Shown here piece by piece: positions 1 to 7,714 of a stretch of 64,000 bases of DNA (position 1 is its first letter; every line of letters begins with the position of its first letter). A program made the translations under genes and the position numbers. The stretch comes from Variovorax gracilis (GTDB lineage: Bacteria > Pseudomonadota > Gammaproteobacteria > Burkholderiales > Burkholderiaceae_C). The notes below the pieces were generated by a model that was not told the DNA's origin, searched no databases, and saw nothing but the letters and a program-made list of their open reading frames with translations. The stretch covers positions 434,001 through 498,000 of the forward strand of contig NZ_JASZYF010000001.1 in the NCBI RefSeq assembly GCF_030317115.1. The letters run 5' to 3'.

Positions 1-1075
1 GCTTGAGCTCGAAGCCCTCAGCCAGCGCGTACGCCACTGGCGACTTGGCATCGAGGTGGTAGATCTCGGGAGTGCCGTCGGCGCGAGAGCGCACCACGTA
101 GATCTGGCGAGGCTCGCCTGTGGTGGTGCTCACGCCACCGGCCTCGCCGAGCGCTTCGTTGAGCGTGAGGCGTCCGTTGCGCAGCGGCTGCGCAACAGGC
201 CGCGTCACTTCGCCCAAGACGTAGACCTTGGCGTCGTCACGGCTGTACACGCGTACGAGGTCGCCGCTGCCGAGAAGGATGTTCGCGGGGTTGATGCCGA
301 GCGTCGTAAGCTGCTGCATGTTGACGACGGAGGTAACGCCATCACGCGAGATGGAAACCATCGAGCGGTCGGCATCCGCGGCGAAGCCGCCGGCGCGGTT
401 GATGGCCTCGGGCAGCGTCATCGGAATGTCGTTGACCGCCTGCAGGCCGGGCGTACGCACCGCGCCATCGACGTAGACCCGGCCGTTGCGGTAGGACTGG
501 ATCCGCACCGTGAGCTTCGGCGCTTCGAAGAACTTCGAGAGGGCCTTGGTCAAGCGGTCACGCACCTCGTACTCGGTGAGCCCGCCGACCTTGAAGCTGC
601 CGACATAGGGGAACTGGATCAGGCCTTCCGCGCTGACGTTGTAGCCATTGCTCACGGGCGAGCCGCTGGTGGCGTCGGTCGTGAGAGATCCCGCCGGCGC
701 CAGCACGAGATCCGGGTGATCCCACACGACGATGTTCAGGATGTCGCCGGAGCCGATGCGATAGGGCTGGGCTACGCCGTACAGACGCTTGACGTCCTCT
801 CCGACGTCGGTCGCCTGCGCGGCGCGCTGACGGCGAATCAGCTCGGGCGTGATCTTCTGCAGCGCGCCCGGCGGGGCCGCGTCCGCAGGGGCATCCATGG
901 CCGTTGCGGAAGTGCGCGCATCGTCGTTCGGCGCCGTCTCGTCGAAGCTCATGCCGGGCGCAAAGGCGCAACCGGCAACCAGCGTCACTGCGGATGCCAG
1001 TGCCGACCACCGGGCGATCGGACGCAGCGAGCGCAGCAAGGAAGAATGTGAAGGGAGATGACTCGAGGTATCCAT
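1..1075 (-). CDS. Wza-type polysaccharide export outer-membrane lipoprotein (partial)
   Basis: The reverse-strand frame starts at ATG 1075 and runs off the window edge, so the C-terminus is missing. A signal peptide ends in a lipobox (LVAGC, Cys about residue 36). The polysaccharide-export domain begins near residue 105 (YRIGSGDILNIVVWDHPDL). Two SLBB-type segments follow, around VYVDGAVRTPG and VYVLGEVTRPV. Family members form the outer-membrane channel for capsule or exopolysaccharide secretion. The gene lies 14 bases after the YjbH-type gene on the same strand, so the two are probably co-transcribed and belong to one envelope-polysaccharide locus continuing to the left. The family call is secure; the polymer exported is unknown. 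Confidence 0.93.
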   Translation of the reverse strand, partial: MDTSSHLPSHSSLLRSLRPIARWSALASAVTLVAGCAFAPGMSFDETAPNDDARTSATAMDAPADAAPPGALQKITPELIRRQRAAQATDVGEDVKRLYGVAQPYRIGSGDILNIVVWDHPDLVLAPAGSLTTDATSGSPVSNGYNVSAEGLIQFPYVGSFKVGGLTEYEVRDRLTKALSKFFEAPKLTVRIQSYRNGRVYVDGAVRTPGLQAVNDIPMTLPEAINRAGGFAADADRSMVSISRDGVTSVVNMQQLTTLGINPANILLGSGDLVRVYSRDDAKVYVLGEVTRPVAQPLRNGRLTLNEALGEAGGVSTTTGEPRQIYVVRSRADGTPEIYHLDAKSPVAYALAEGFELK

Positions 1076-1089
1076 GATTCTGTGGCGGC

Positions 1090-3345
1090 CTACTGGCGCG
1101 CGGCGCTGCGAACGCGGCGCATGTTGTCTTCGAAATAGACCAGGCCTGCGCGGTCCGAATTGAAGGTGCGGTCCAGCGCCGACGCGGTCGAGGACACACC
1201 TTGGTTGGTGGTGATGTAGTTGCTGCTTTCCTGGATCACGGTCTCGACGCCGTACGACCAGCGTGGCGAGCCGGTCACCTGGATGTGGTGCGTGGGGTTC
1301 ATGTCCTTGCGTGGCGTGAGCGGGATCGAGATCTCGATCCCGGCAAAGGAGCGCGCCTGGCGCTCCCAGTCGAACTTGGTTCGCCGCACGTAGAGACTCA
1401 CCGCGACGTCGTGAAACCACTGCTTGATGCCGAGCCTGACGCCGCGGTCGTTGTAGAGAAACTGACCCGCCGTCGCTTCGAAGTACGTGTGCGTCGGCGT
1501 GTAGGCATAGCGGTAGTTCGCCAGCAGCGAGCGCGAGTGGATCGGAAGGAAGCGGTCGTAGTCGATCGTGCGCTCGAAGCGCCCGGCTTCCACGCTGAAC
1601 CGGTTCCGGCCGTCGCCTGGCTCCCAGCGCAATTCGCCGAAGGCACCGCGGTAGTTGCTGTCGAAGCGGCCGGCCGCGACGTGGGCGGTGAGGGCATCGA
1701 GTCCCCATCGCGCCGCCGTCTCGCTATCGGCCTGCCCCATCAGGCGTTCGAGCGGAACGCGCGCGAACTGGTGCAGGAGTACGCGGTCGGTCGAGTTGAC
1801 GATGCGGCTGGTGCCAAACACCTCGCCATCGCGGAAGTCCTGCGATTCAGCGACCGGCGCAACGTGGCTGACCTCGGCGTAGCCTCCCTTCCACAGGGGC
1901 TGCTGCACGGTGGCACGCACGCCTACCGAGTAGTCAAACACGCCGTACTCTGTGGCGAGCGTGCTGCGCACGACGGGCTGCAGCATCAGCCGCGTCGTGG
2001 CCCAACTCTGGGCAGAGCCCTGGACCACCCAGGCGGCCTCATCGAGCGTGGCGTCCAGCGCCGTGGTGCCGGGCGTGTAGAGCCGCGCTGCCGTGCATGC
2101 GGGCGTCTCCATCGCAACCCACTGCGCGAGGCAGTCTGTGCGGCCACGTGCGCCGACGATGGAAATTTGCCGTTGGGTCAGCACCAGGCGGTAGCCGACA
2201 CGGGCCTCCCCCAACTGGCGCGCAATCACGCCCAGCGCGACGCCCAGGCCATCGGCGCTGTTGACGTTGTAGGTGGCGTTGTTGACTCGAACGGCGACCG
2301 CGCCGTCAGGCAAACGGCCGACGGAAATGTCTTCGAAACCCTTGGCGCTCAGTGCCTTGGCGAGTGCGCGCAATTGCGCGTCGGTGATTCGAGCGGTCTG
2401 CTCCACCACGGCCGCGGCAGGTGTCGGATCTGCGAGGGGCGCCGAGATGGGCTGAAGGGGCGCAGATGCGGGCAGTCCCGCGGTCGAAAACTCGGTCGCG
2501 GAGCTGCTCCGCGGCGCGGGCCCGACCATGGCCCCGGGGAGGCCCCTGGACATCGGCGCCGATTCGGACGGCCGATGGGTGGACACCTTGTAGAGCGGCA
2601 CCGTGAGGCCGACGCTCCACCAGTTGCGTGCGGTACGCCCGTCGCCCGTCAATCGCACATTCGCGCCCAGATGGGCGGACCATCCGGCAGGAAGCCATTC
2701 GGCAGGCGCGAAGACTCGCGCACCGGCCCATGCACTGCCGTCGACGTATTCGACATGGCCCTGCAGCCAGGACAAGGGCCTATACATCGCGCTTGCGAAA
2801 GGGCCATCCATCGGCGGTGCGGACGCACGGTTGAAGCGGTCGTCAAGACGACGGGCATAGCCCAGGCTCAGGTCAAGCTGGCGATCCGGGCTGTATGTCA
2901 GGACACCGTAGGCGGACCGGAAATAGGTGGCCGCGCCGCCCAGGTCAGTCGCCCCGACCGCGGCGTACCAGCGGCCGGCTCGGTCGAGCGGAACGCCGGC
3001 CTTGAAGTTGAAGGACAGGTCGCGTACGCCACAAGGCTCGGTGTAGCAATGGGTATTCAGCGTGCTGGCGGCTATGCGGCCGGAAACCTCGAGGTTCGGC
3101 AGAAGCCCGAAACCCGCCACGAAGTTGTGGCCGCTCGTACCGTAGCGGCTGTTGGCAGGGGCACCGGGTACTTGGTCGTCGTAGGCCAGTGCCGTCGTCC
3201 CCCAACGCAGGAGGCGCGCGGTCGGCGTGACGGACAACCCGGAGTAGCCCGCAGAATTCAACACAGCCTCTTGCTGCGCGAGAGCAGACTGCGTCGCCAA
3301 GGCCAGCAGGGCCATACCAGCGCCTACTTTGTGAACGCGTCCCAT
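1090..3345 (-). CDS. YjbH-family exopolysaccharide-associated outer-membrane protein
   Basis: The product is about 751 residues with a Sec signal peptide ending near ALAQQ. I chose ATG 3345 over the TTG three codons upstream. The N-terminal part (GYSGLSVTPTARLLRWGTTA, then many short beta-like stretches) and the C-terminal part resemble the YjbH/WbfB family, whose genes neighbour Wza-like and GfcB/C-like genes in group-4 capsule and yjbEFGH loci. Members are predicted beta-barrel outer-membrane proteins that help export polysaccharide. A proline/serine-rich linker lies around residues 265-315. Linkage to the Wza-type gene supports the call; the exact role in the family is poorly defined. Confidence 0.85.
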   Translation of the reverse strand: MGRVHKVGAGMALLALATQSALAQQEAVLNSAGYSGLSVTPTARLLRWGTTALAYDDQVPGAPANSRYGTSGHNFVAGFGLLPNLEVSGRIAASTLNTHCYTEPCGVRDLSFNFKAGVPLDRAGRWYAAVGATDLGGAATYFRSAYGVLTYSPDRQLDLSLGYARRLDDRFNRASAPPMDGPFASAMYRPLSWLQGHVEYVDGSAWAGARVFAPAEWLPAGWSAHLGANVRLTGDGRTARNWWSVGLTVPLYKVSTHRPSESAPMSRGLPGAMVGPAPRSSSATEFSTAGLPASAPLQPISAPLADPTPAAAVVEQTARITDAQLRALAKALSAKGFEDISVGRLPDGAVAVRVNNATYNVNSADGLGVALGVIARQLGEARVGYRLVLTQRQISIVGARGRTDCLAQWVAMETPACTAARLYTPGTTALDATLDEAAWVVQGSAQSWATTRLMLQPVVRSTLATEYGVFDYSVGVRATVQQPLWKGGYAEVSHVAPVAESQDFRDGEVFGTSRIVNSTDRVLLHQFARVPLERLMGQADSETAARWGLDALTAHVAAGRFDSNYRGAFGELRWEPGDGRNRFSVEAGRFERTIDYDRFLPIHSRSLLANYRYAYTPTHTYFEATAGQFLYNDRGVRLGIKQWFHDVAVSLYVRRTKFDWERQARSFAGIEISIPLTPRKDMNPTHHIQVTGSPRWSYGVETVIQESSNYITTNQGVSSTASALDRTFNSDRAGLVYFEDNMRRVRSAARQ

Positions 3346-3390
3346 CGGAATCAAAAACCTGTAAGTTGCCGAGAGCCTGGCCCAACAGAC

Positions 3391-3416
3391 CGAAGGGCAG
3401 CCTGCGCTGCCCTTCG
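3391..3416. other. Perfect 10-bp-arm hairpin between lipoprotein and yjbH-like genes
   Basis: The arms CGAAGGGCAG and CTGCCCTTCG flank a 6-base loop. There is no T-run on the reverse strand after the hairpin, so it is not a classical terminator. It sits in the 101-base gap between two same-strand genes and could act as an attenuator, a processing site or an mRNA-stability element. Confidence 0.6.
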
Positions 3417-3446
3417 ATTGGGGAGGCTCACAAGGAGCGCCGTGTA

Positions 3447-4235
3447 TCAGCCGCCCGTAGCGCCGGTGCCGCCGGTTGCGCCACTGCCCGGGACAGGCAG
3501 TGCATCGCCCTTGGCCTTGGCGGCGGCCAGCACGGCGGCCTTCACCGATCCGTCGGCCTCTTGCATCACCGAAGCGGTGTTGTCGAGCACCTTGTCCAGA
3601 TCGGAGCCGATCGCGAAGGTGGCGGAATCAAAGTTCTGCGAACGCGCGGCGCTGAGGATCGCTTCAGCATCGGCATCACTTTTGCCCGAGGCCACGAGTT
3701 GCGCCTTGACGACGTCAAGCGCGGCCGCACGATAGGTGGCCACTGCGCTGGCAGAGGACACATTGTTGGCGAAGGTCGCATCGGCGGCGATCTTCGAGAT
3801 GAACTGCTCCACGCTCAGGGAGCCATTGCCGCTCACCGACGCTGCGAGCACGACTTCCGTCATGGTGTCCGTGAGCGGCGTGAAGTTGACCACCGAGCCG
3901 GAGAAAAGAATGCCACGGTAGCTGATGGCGCCGGACTTCGCGGTACCGATACAGGGATAGGTCAGCGCAGCCTGGTTGGTCGTGTAGGCACCGTTTCCGT
4001 TGGTGGTGGCAGCGAGCGTGGCGACGTTGGCGCAGGTCAATGCGACCGTTGCGCCCGCAAGGGCCGCACCCTTGGCACCCGTGCCCGTGACCTGAATGCT
4101 GGTCCCCGCGCCGTTGCCGCCGCTTTGCGGGAAGCTTCCCCCACCACCGCCACCGCCGCCGCAGGCGGCGAGAGATGCGAGTGCGACGGCATACACAAAA
4201 AACTTAGCTCCATCCAGTTTCATGATTCTTTTCAT
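3447..4235 (-). CDS. Hypothetical lipoprotein with poly-glycine linker
   Basis: Starts are possible at ATG 4235 or 4223; further upstream extension would spoil the signal peptide. A short hydrophobic signal ends in a lipobox (LAAC) followed by eight glycines, a flexible linker common in Burkholderiales lipoproteins. A segment around GTGAKGAALAGATVALTC looks like a carboxypeptidase-regulatory or beta-sandwich-type repeat. The C-terminal half is alanine-rich and helical and ends in a Gly/Thr/Ala tail. No enzymatic motif is visible. It precedes the yjbH-like gene on the same strand, so a role in the exopolysaccharide locus is inferred from position only. Confidence 0.75.
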   Translation of the reverse strand: MKRIMKLDGAKFFVYAVALASLAACGGGGGGGGSFPQSGGNGAGTSIQVTGTGAKGAALAGATVALTCANVATLAATTNGNGAYTTNQAALTYPCIGTAKSGAISYRGILFSGSVVNFTPLTDTMTEVVLAASVSGNGSLSVEQFISKIAADATFANNVSSASAVATYRAAALDVVKAQLVASGKSDADAEAILSAARSQNFDSATFAIGSDLDKVLDNTASVMQEADGSVKAAVLAAAKAKGDALPVPGSGATGGTGATGG

Positions 4236-4906
4236 TTGAGGTTTTGAGGCAGGTGCGCCTGCAGGAGGGTTTGGAAAGCGACACAGGCGAAGTGCGTCGA
4301 GTTGAATTCGGATGAACACGTTCAGCAAACGTTTCATTTCCAATAACAACTATTTCCGGACGTTAGTCTAACAGCGACCAGTCAGGTTCATCCCTCAGGG
4401 CAAGACCTCTTCCAACAACCAAAGATCACGAAGTAGCACTCGGATCGATCAAACATGGCGACTGTTGGAAGATTTTGACGATACTTAACGACTCGTCAAC
4501 CAGGAGGCTGGTCAATGACAACGCATTGAGTGTAGTCAGATTCGAGCGTGCGCATGAAAAAATACCGCCCTGTTACACGCTCAAACCACACAAAACGGGC
4601 ATCGTTAATTAAAAAGTACTACTCGTCAATAAAAAAGAGTGAAAACTTTTCAACTCATTTTCTTCAATAACTATCGAGCCAAAGCTGCCTAGCAGTTTCA
4701 GATTAATCCGATTTCAATCGAAACTAAATTGGCAATTTTCACCAATAGGAAGTCAGATTCTTGAGGCGGCCGAATTGATGTTTCCGACCCTTGGCCGTTT
4801 TGCGCGCAAGACTTCCCCCTGCGCGCTCGCCTCAGCGGACGCACGTCAGTGCACCGGGGTTCTCGCTGCCGCGTGCGCGGCACAGCGATTCGGTGGCCTG
4901 ATCGCC
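4236..4906. other. AT-rich gene-free gap between envelope locus and pigment-like cluster
   Basis: About 670 bases without a credible gene. The segment from about 4360 to 4780 is markedly AT-rich against GC-rich surroundings, with runs such as AATTAAAAAG and AATAAAAAAGAG. It must contain the promoter of the leftward lipoprotein-yjbH-wza genes. I looked for a remnant of a ketosynthase next to the ketoreductase and saw none: all frames after 4906 are interrupted. Confidence 0.6.
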
Positions 4907-5638
4907 TTAGATCATTCCACCGTTGATCGAGATCACCTGTCCGGTGATGTAGGCCGCTTCATCGCTCGCCAGAAAGCCGGCAAGCGCCGCCACCTCTTCC
5001 GGCTTGCCGGCGCGCTTGACCGGCACCATCTGGTTGATCATCGCCGCGTCGAACACGCCATCGGCCATCGGCGAAGCAATGATGCCCGGCGCGATCGCAT
5101 TGACCGTCACGCCGCGCGCCGCCACTTCGAGCGACAACGCCTTGGTTGCACTGTTGAGCGCGCCCTTGGCCGCGGCGTAGTTGACCTGCCCGCGATTGCC
5201 CGTCAGCGAGGCCACCGACGAGATGTTCAGAATGCGACCCCAGCGCGTGCGCAGCATCGGGAGCAGCAGCGGCTGGGTCACACGGAAGAACCCATTGAGC
5301 GAGACGTCGATCACCTTGTGCCACTGCTCGGGCTGCATGCCCGGAAGCACCGCGTCGTCATGCACGCCGGCGTTGTTCACGATGACCTGCACAGGACCGC
5401 CTTCGAGGATGCGCTCGCAGGCGATGCGCGAGGCCTCGTCGCTGCGCAGGTCGAACACCACGCACTCGGCCTTGCCGCCGGCAGCGGTGATCGTCGCCGC
5501 CAACTGCTCTACGGATTCCGGCCGGGAGTTGGCGTGCAGCAGCACCGTGGCGCCATCGCGCGCGAGGCGTTGTGCAATGGCCGCGCCCAGTGCGCCGCTC
5601 GCGCCGGTGATCAGTGCGCGTTTTCCTGTGAGACTCAT
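4907..5638 (-). CDS. fabG: 3-oxoacyl-ACP reductase, FabG/ApeQ-like (SDR)
   Basis: A 243-residue short-chain dehydrogenase that reduces 3-oxoacyl-ACP with NADPH. It has the N-terminal Rossmann motif TGASGALGAAIA, the NNAG motif, and the catalytic Ser-Tyr-Lys set within NISSVASLTG...NYAAAKGAL. The C-terminal NGGMI ending is typical of FabG. The start at 5638 overlaps the upstream dehydratase stop by ATGA. It is the last gene of a ten-gene coupled operon resembling aryl-polyene clusters, where the ketoreductase normally sits beside ketosynthase genes; here none follows. A dedicated pigment-pathway reductase is more likely than the housekeeping enzyme. Confidence 0.9.
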   Translation of the reverse strand: MSLTGKRALITGASGALGAAIAQRLARDGATVLLHANSRPESVEQLAATITAAGGKAECVVFDLRSDEASRIACERILEGGPVQVIVNNAGVHDDAVLPGMQPEQWHKVIDVSLNGFFRVTQPLLLPMLRTRWGRILNISSVASLTGNRGQVNYAAAKGALNSATKALSLEVAARGVTVNAIAPGIIASPMADGVFDAAMINQMVPVKRAGKPEEVAALAGFLASDEAAYITGQVISINGGMI

Positions 5639-6102
5639 GAGGATGCTTCCATGGCAAGCGGCGTGTTCAGGACGACCACCGCACGGCCTTCGGCCAGCGG
5701 CCGACCGTGCGCGTCCTTGACCGCGAATTCGTAAAGGATCTGGCTGACGTCGCCGGAGATGCGCTGGGCGTGCACGTGCAAGAGGCCCGCAATGTCGTCG
5801 ATGTGTTCGACCGCCAGGCGCACGTTGCGCGCACTCGCCAGAAAGCCCGCCGAGGGTTCGCTGCCCTCGGCCGCGAGCAATCCGCCATGCAGCGCCATCG
5901 CCTGCGCGGCGTACTCGATCAGATTCGGCGAAAGCAAGCCGCTCGCGGTACGCAGCGGATTGTCGGCATGCGCGTGCGTACCGGTCGTGCAGTGAATGGC
6001 ATTTGCGTCCCACGACTCCAGCCGCTCCAGCAGGCACATCGTGCCGCTGTGCGGAATGCGCCGGGCAATGCCGGCCTGATCGAGCGTCTGTGGCGCAGTC
6101 AT
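5635..6102 (-). CDS. Hotdog-fold 3-hydroxyacyl-ACP dehydratase, ApeP-like
   Basis: A 155-residue protein with the N-terminal signature IPHSGTMCLLERL seen in the aryl-polyene ApeP-like dehydratase family, then a hotdog core (LIEYAAQAMALHGGLLA). It is predicted to dehydrate 3-hydroxyacyl-ACP during polyene chain extension. ATG 6102 overlaps the methyltransferase stop and its own stop overlaps the ketoreductase start, each by ATGA, implying translational coupling. The family call is good; the substrate is inferred from context. Confidence 0.82.
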   Translation of the reverse strand: MTAPQTLDQAGIARRIPHSGTMCLLERLESWDANAIHCTTGTHAHADNPLRTASGLLSPNLIEYAAQAMALHGGLLAAEGSEPSAGFLASARNVRLAVEHIDDIAGLLHVHAQRISGDVSQILYEFAVKDAHGRPLAEGRAVVVLNTPLAMEASS

Positions 6103-6848
6103 TCAATATCCTTCAGATCGGCTACCAGCAACACGTTGGCGAAGGGCGTGCCTTCGCTCATCGGAATGCTGTGCGCCGAGAAACCCAGGCGCTCCAACAG
6201 CGCCATCCAATCCTTGAGCGGGCGACCCCATGTCGGCGACACGCGGTGGCCGCGAATGCGCGTCACGGTGCGGTCGACCCACTGGCTGATCGCAAAGCCA
6301 CGGCGACTGTCCGCATCGCCGACGCGCAGGAGCAACCGACCTCCGGGCTGCAGCGCATCGCGCACGCGGCGCAGCACGCCCTCCTGCGCATTCAGGTCGA
6401 CGTAGTGCAGCACGTCCAGGATCACAACGAGATCGCTGGCCGGCAGTTCGACGGTGCACATGTCCGCGCAGACGAATCGCGGTTCGGGCTGCAGATGCCC
6501 CACTGACGCCTCGGCGCGTGCAACGTCCTTCGGCATGAGTTCGATGCCCGTATAACGCGCCGTTGCCGAGGTGCGCGGCCAGGTCGAGGGCCATTCGCCC
6601 GCTTGGGCCTGCATGGCATTCATGGCCGACAACAGGCTCATGAACAGTCCCTGACCACAGCCGATGTCCACGACCCGGCCGCGGCGCTGGCCGATCAGGC
6701 CGCGTTCGATGAGCCCGCGAAAAACCGGATCGCGCCCCAGCTTGCCACGCGCAAAGTGCCATGCGAACTTGCCGGCCTTCCTGTATGGCGCGGTCGCGCG
6801 CTCGTGCAAGCGACGCCACGCGGCGTCCGTCGAGATCTGTGCACTCAT
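6099..6848 (-). CDS. Class I SAM-dependent methyltransferase
   Basis: A 249-residue methyltransferase with the glycine-rich SAM motif VVDIGCGQGLFMSLL, followed by motif-II-like ADMCTVELPASDLVVILDVLHYV and a C-terminal LEPGG-like block (LQPGGRLLLRVGDAD). Aryl-polyene loci often encode a methyltransferase that decorates the aryl head group, which fits here. The start overlaps the deacetylase stop by ATGA. The acceptor molecule cannot be read from sequence. Confidence 0.85.
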   Translation of the reverse strand: MSAQISTDAAWRRLHERATAPYRKAGKFAWHFARGKLGRDPVFRGLIERGLIGQRRGRVVDIGCGQGLFMSLLSAMNAMQAQAGEWPSTWPRTSATARYTGIELMPKDVARAEASVGHLQPEPRFVCADMCTVELPASDLVVILDVLHYVDLNAQEGVLRRVRDALQPGGRLLLRVGDADSRRGFAISQWVDRTVTRIRGHRVSPTWGRPLKDWMALLERLGFSAHSIPMSEGTPFANVLLVADLKDIE

Positions 6849-7714
6849 GCCGCCAGGGCGTCCGGCAAGGTCACCGCCCGCAGGCCCTCGGCACGGATGC
6901 GCGCCAGCAGCGGCGGCAGCACGTCCAGCACCACGGCGCGTCCGGCGGCCGTGCGCGCGGCATTGCCGTCGTGCAGCAGGAGGATGTCGCCCGCCTGCAG
7001 TTCGTCGGTCAGGCGCGCGAGCACGGTGTCCGCATTGCCTTCGCGCGTGTCGTAGCCTCGACGCGTCCAACTCACCAGCGACAGGCCCAGCCTGTGAAGC
7101 ACCGGCCCCAGGAACGGATTGCGCAAGCCGGCGGGTGCGCGGAAGCAAGTCGCGCGGTGGCCGATGACGTCCTGCAGCACCTGCTGCGCGCGCGAGATCT
7201 CTGCGGCGAAGCCGCGTGGGCCCAGAAACGAAAAGTTGTGGCGATGCCGCGCCGTGTGGTTCTGGATGCTGTGGCCGCGCGCCACGATCTCGCGGGCCAG
7301 CGCCGGGTATTCGAGTACTCGCTCGGCGATGCAGAAGAAGGTTGCGCGCTGGCCGTGCGCATCGAGCAGGGCCAGCACCTGCGGCGTGACTTCCGGGTCC
7401 GGACCATCGTCGATCGTGATCGCGATTTCGCGCCGTGCCACCGCCGCCTGCGGCAGTCGCGTGACATTGGGGCCCAGCAGGCTGCTGCGGGGCGTCAGGC
7501 CCGCGGCGGTGATCAGCGCGTGGTTCAGCACGATCCCGCCAATGGCCCAGGGTGCCGCGCCGGGCACCAGCATGGCGGCGCCGCCGGCCAGAAGATGCCA
7601 GCCGACGCTGGCGCGAATCATCGGCGGCCAGGGCCAGGAGGGAGAAGCGGAGACGGGAGCGATGGTCTGCATGGAGGAAGTGAGCGTAACGCGCGGCGGG
7701 GTGGATTTTCCCAT
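6845..7714 (-). CDS. Polysaccharide deacetylase (NodB) family protein with N-terminal membrane segment
   Basis: A 289-residue protein. The NodB motifs are intact: TIDDGPDPEVT (motif 1, catalytic and metal Asp) and NHTARHRH (motif 2, metal His pair), with a later RAPAG block (motif 3) and a C-terminal LLHDG (motif 5). Hydrophobic segments lie between about residues 30 and 75, so it is probably membrane-anchored. ATG 7714 overlaps the MMPL stop as TGATG. A carbohydrate deacetylase within a polyene-lipid-like cluster suggests a sugar- or amino-sugar-decorated product, but this is inference. Confidence 0.85.
   Translation of the reverse strand: MGKSTPPRVTLTSSMQTIAPVSASPSWPWPPMIRASVGWHLLAGGAAMLVPGAAPWAIGGIVLNHALITAAGLTPRSSLLGPNVTRLPQAAVARREIAITIDDGPDPEVTPQVLALLDAHGQRATFFCIAERVLEYPALAREIVARGHSIQNHTARHRHNFSFLGPRGFAAEISRAQQVLQDVIGHRATCFRAPAGLRNPFLGPVLHRLGLSLVSWTRRGYDTREGNADTVLARLTDELQAGDILLLHDGNAARTAAGRAVVLDVLPPLLARIRAEGLRAVTLPDALAA

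Noticed and set aside
1201..3735. Very long plus-strand open frame opposite the YjbH-type gene
   Set aside because: It is an antisense frame typical of GC-rich DNA; composition is Arg/Ala/Gly-rich with no domain, and the reverse strand has a convincing signal peptide and family match.
4780..4906. Possible remnant of a ketosynthase next to the ketoreductase
   Set aside because: All frames are interrupted and show no ketosynthase motifs (Cys-His-His pattern).
4907..6106. Possible N-terminal extension of the ketoreductase by about 150 residues
   Set aside because: The extension overlaps the dehydratase gene in another frame and is Arg-rich noise; the normal FabG start with ATGA overlap is much better.
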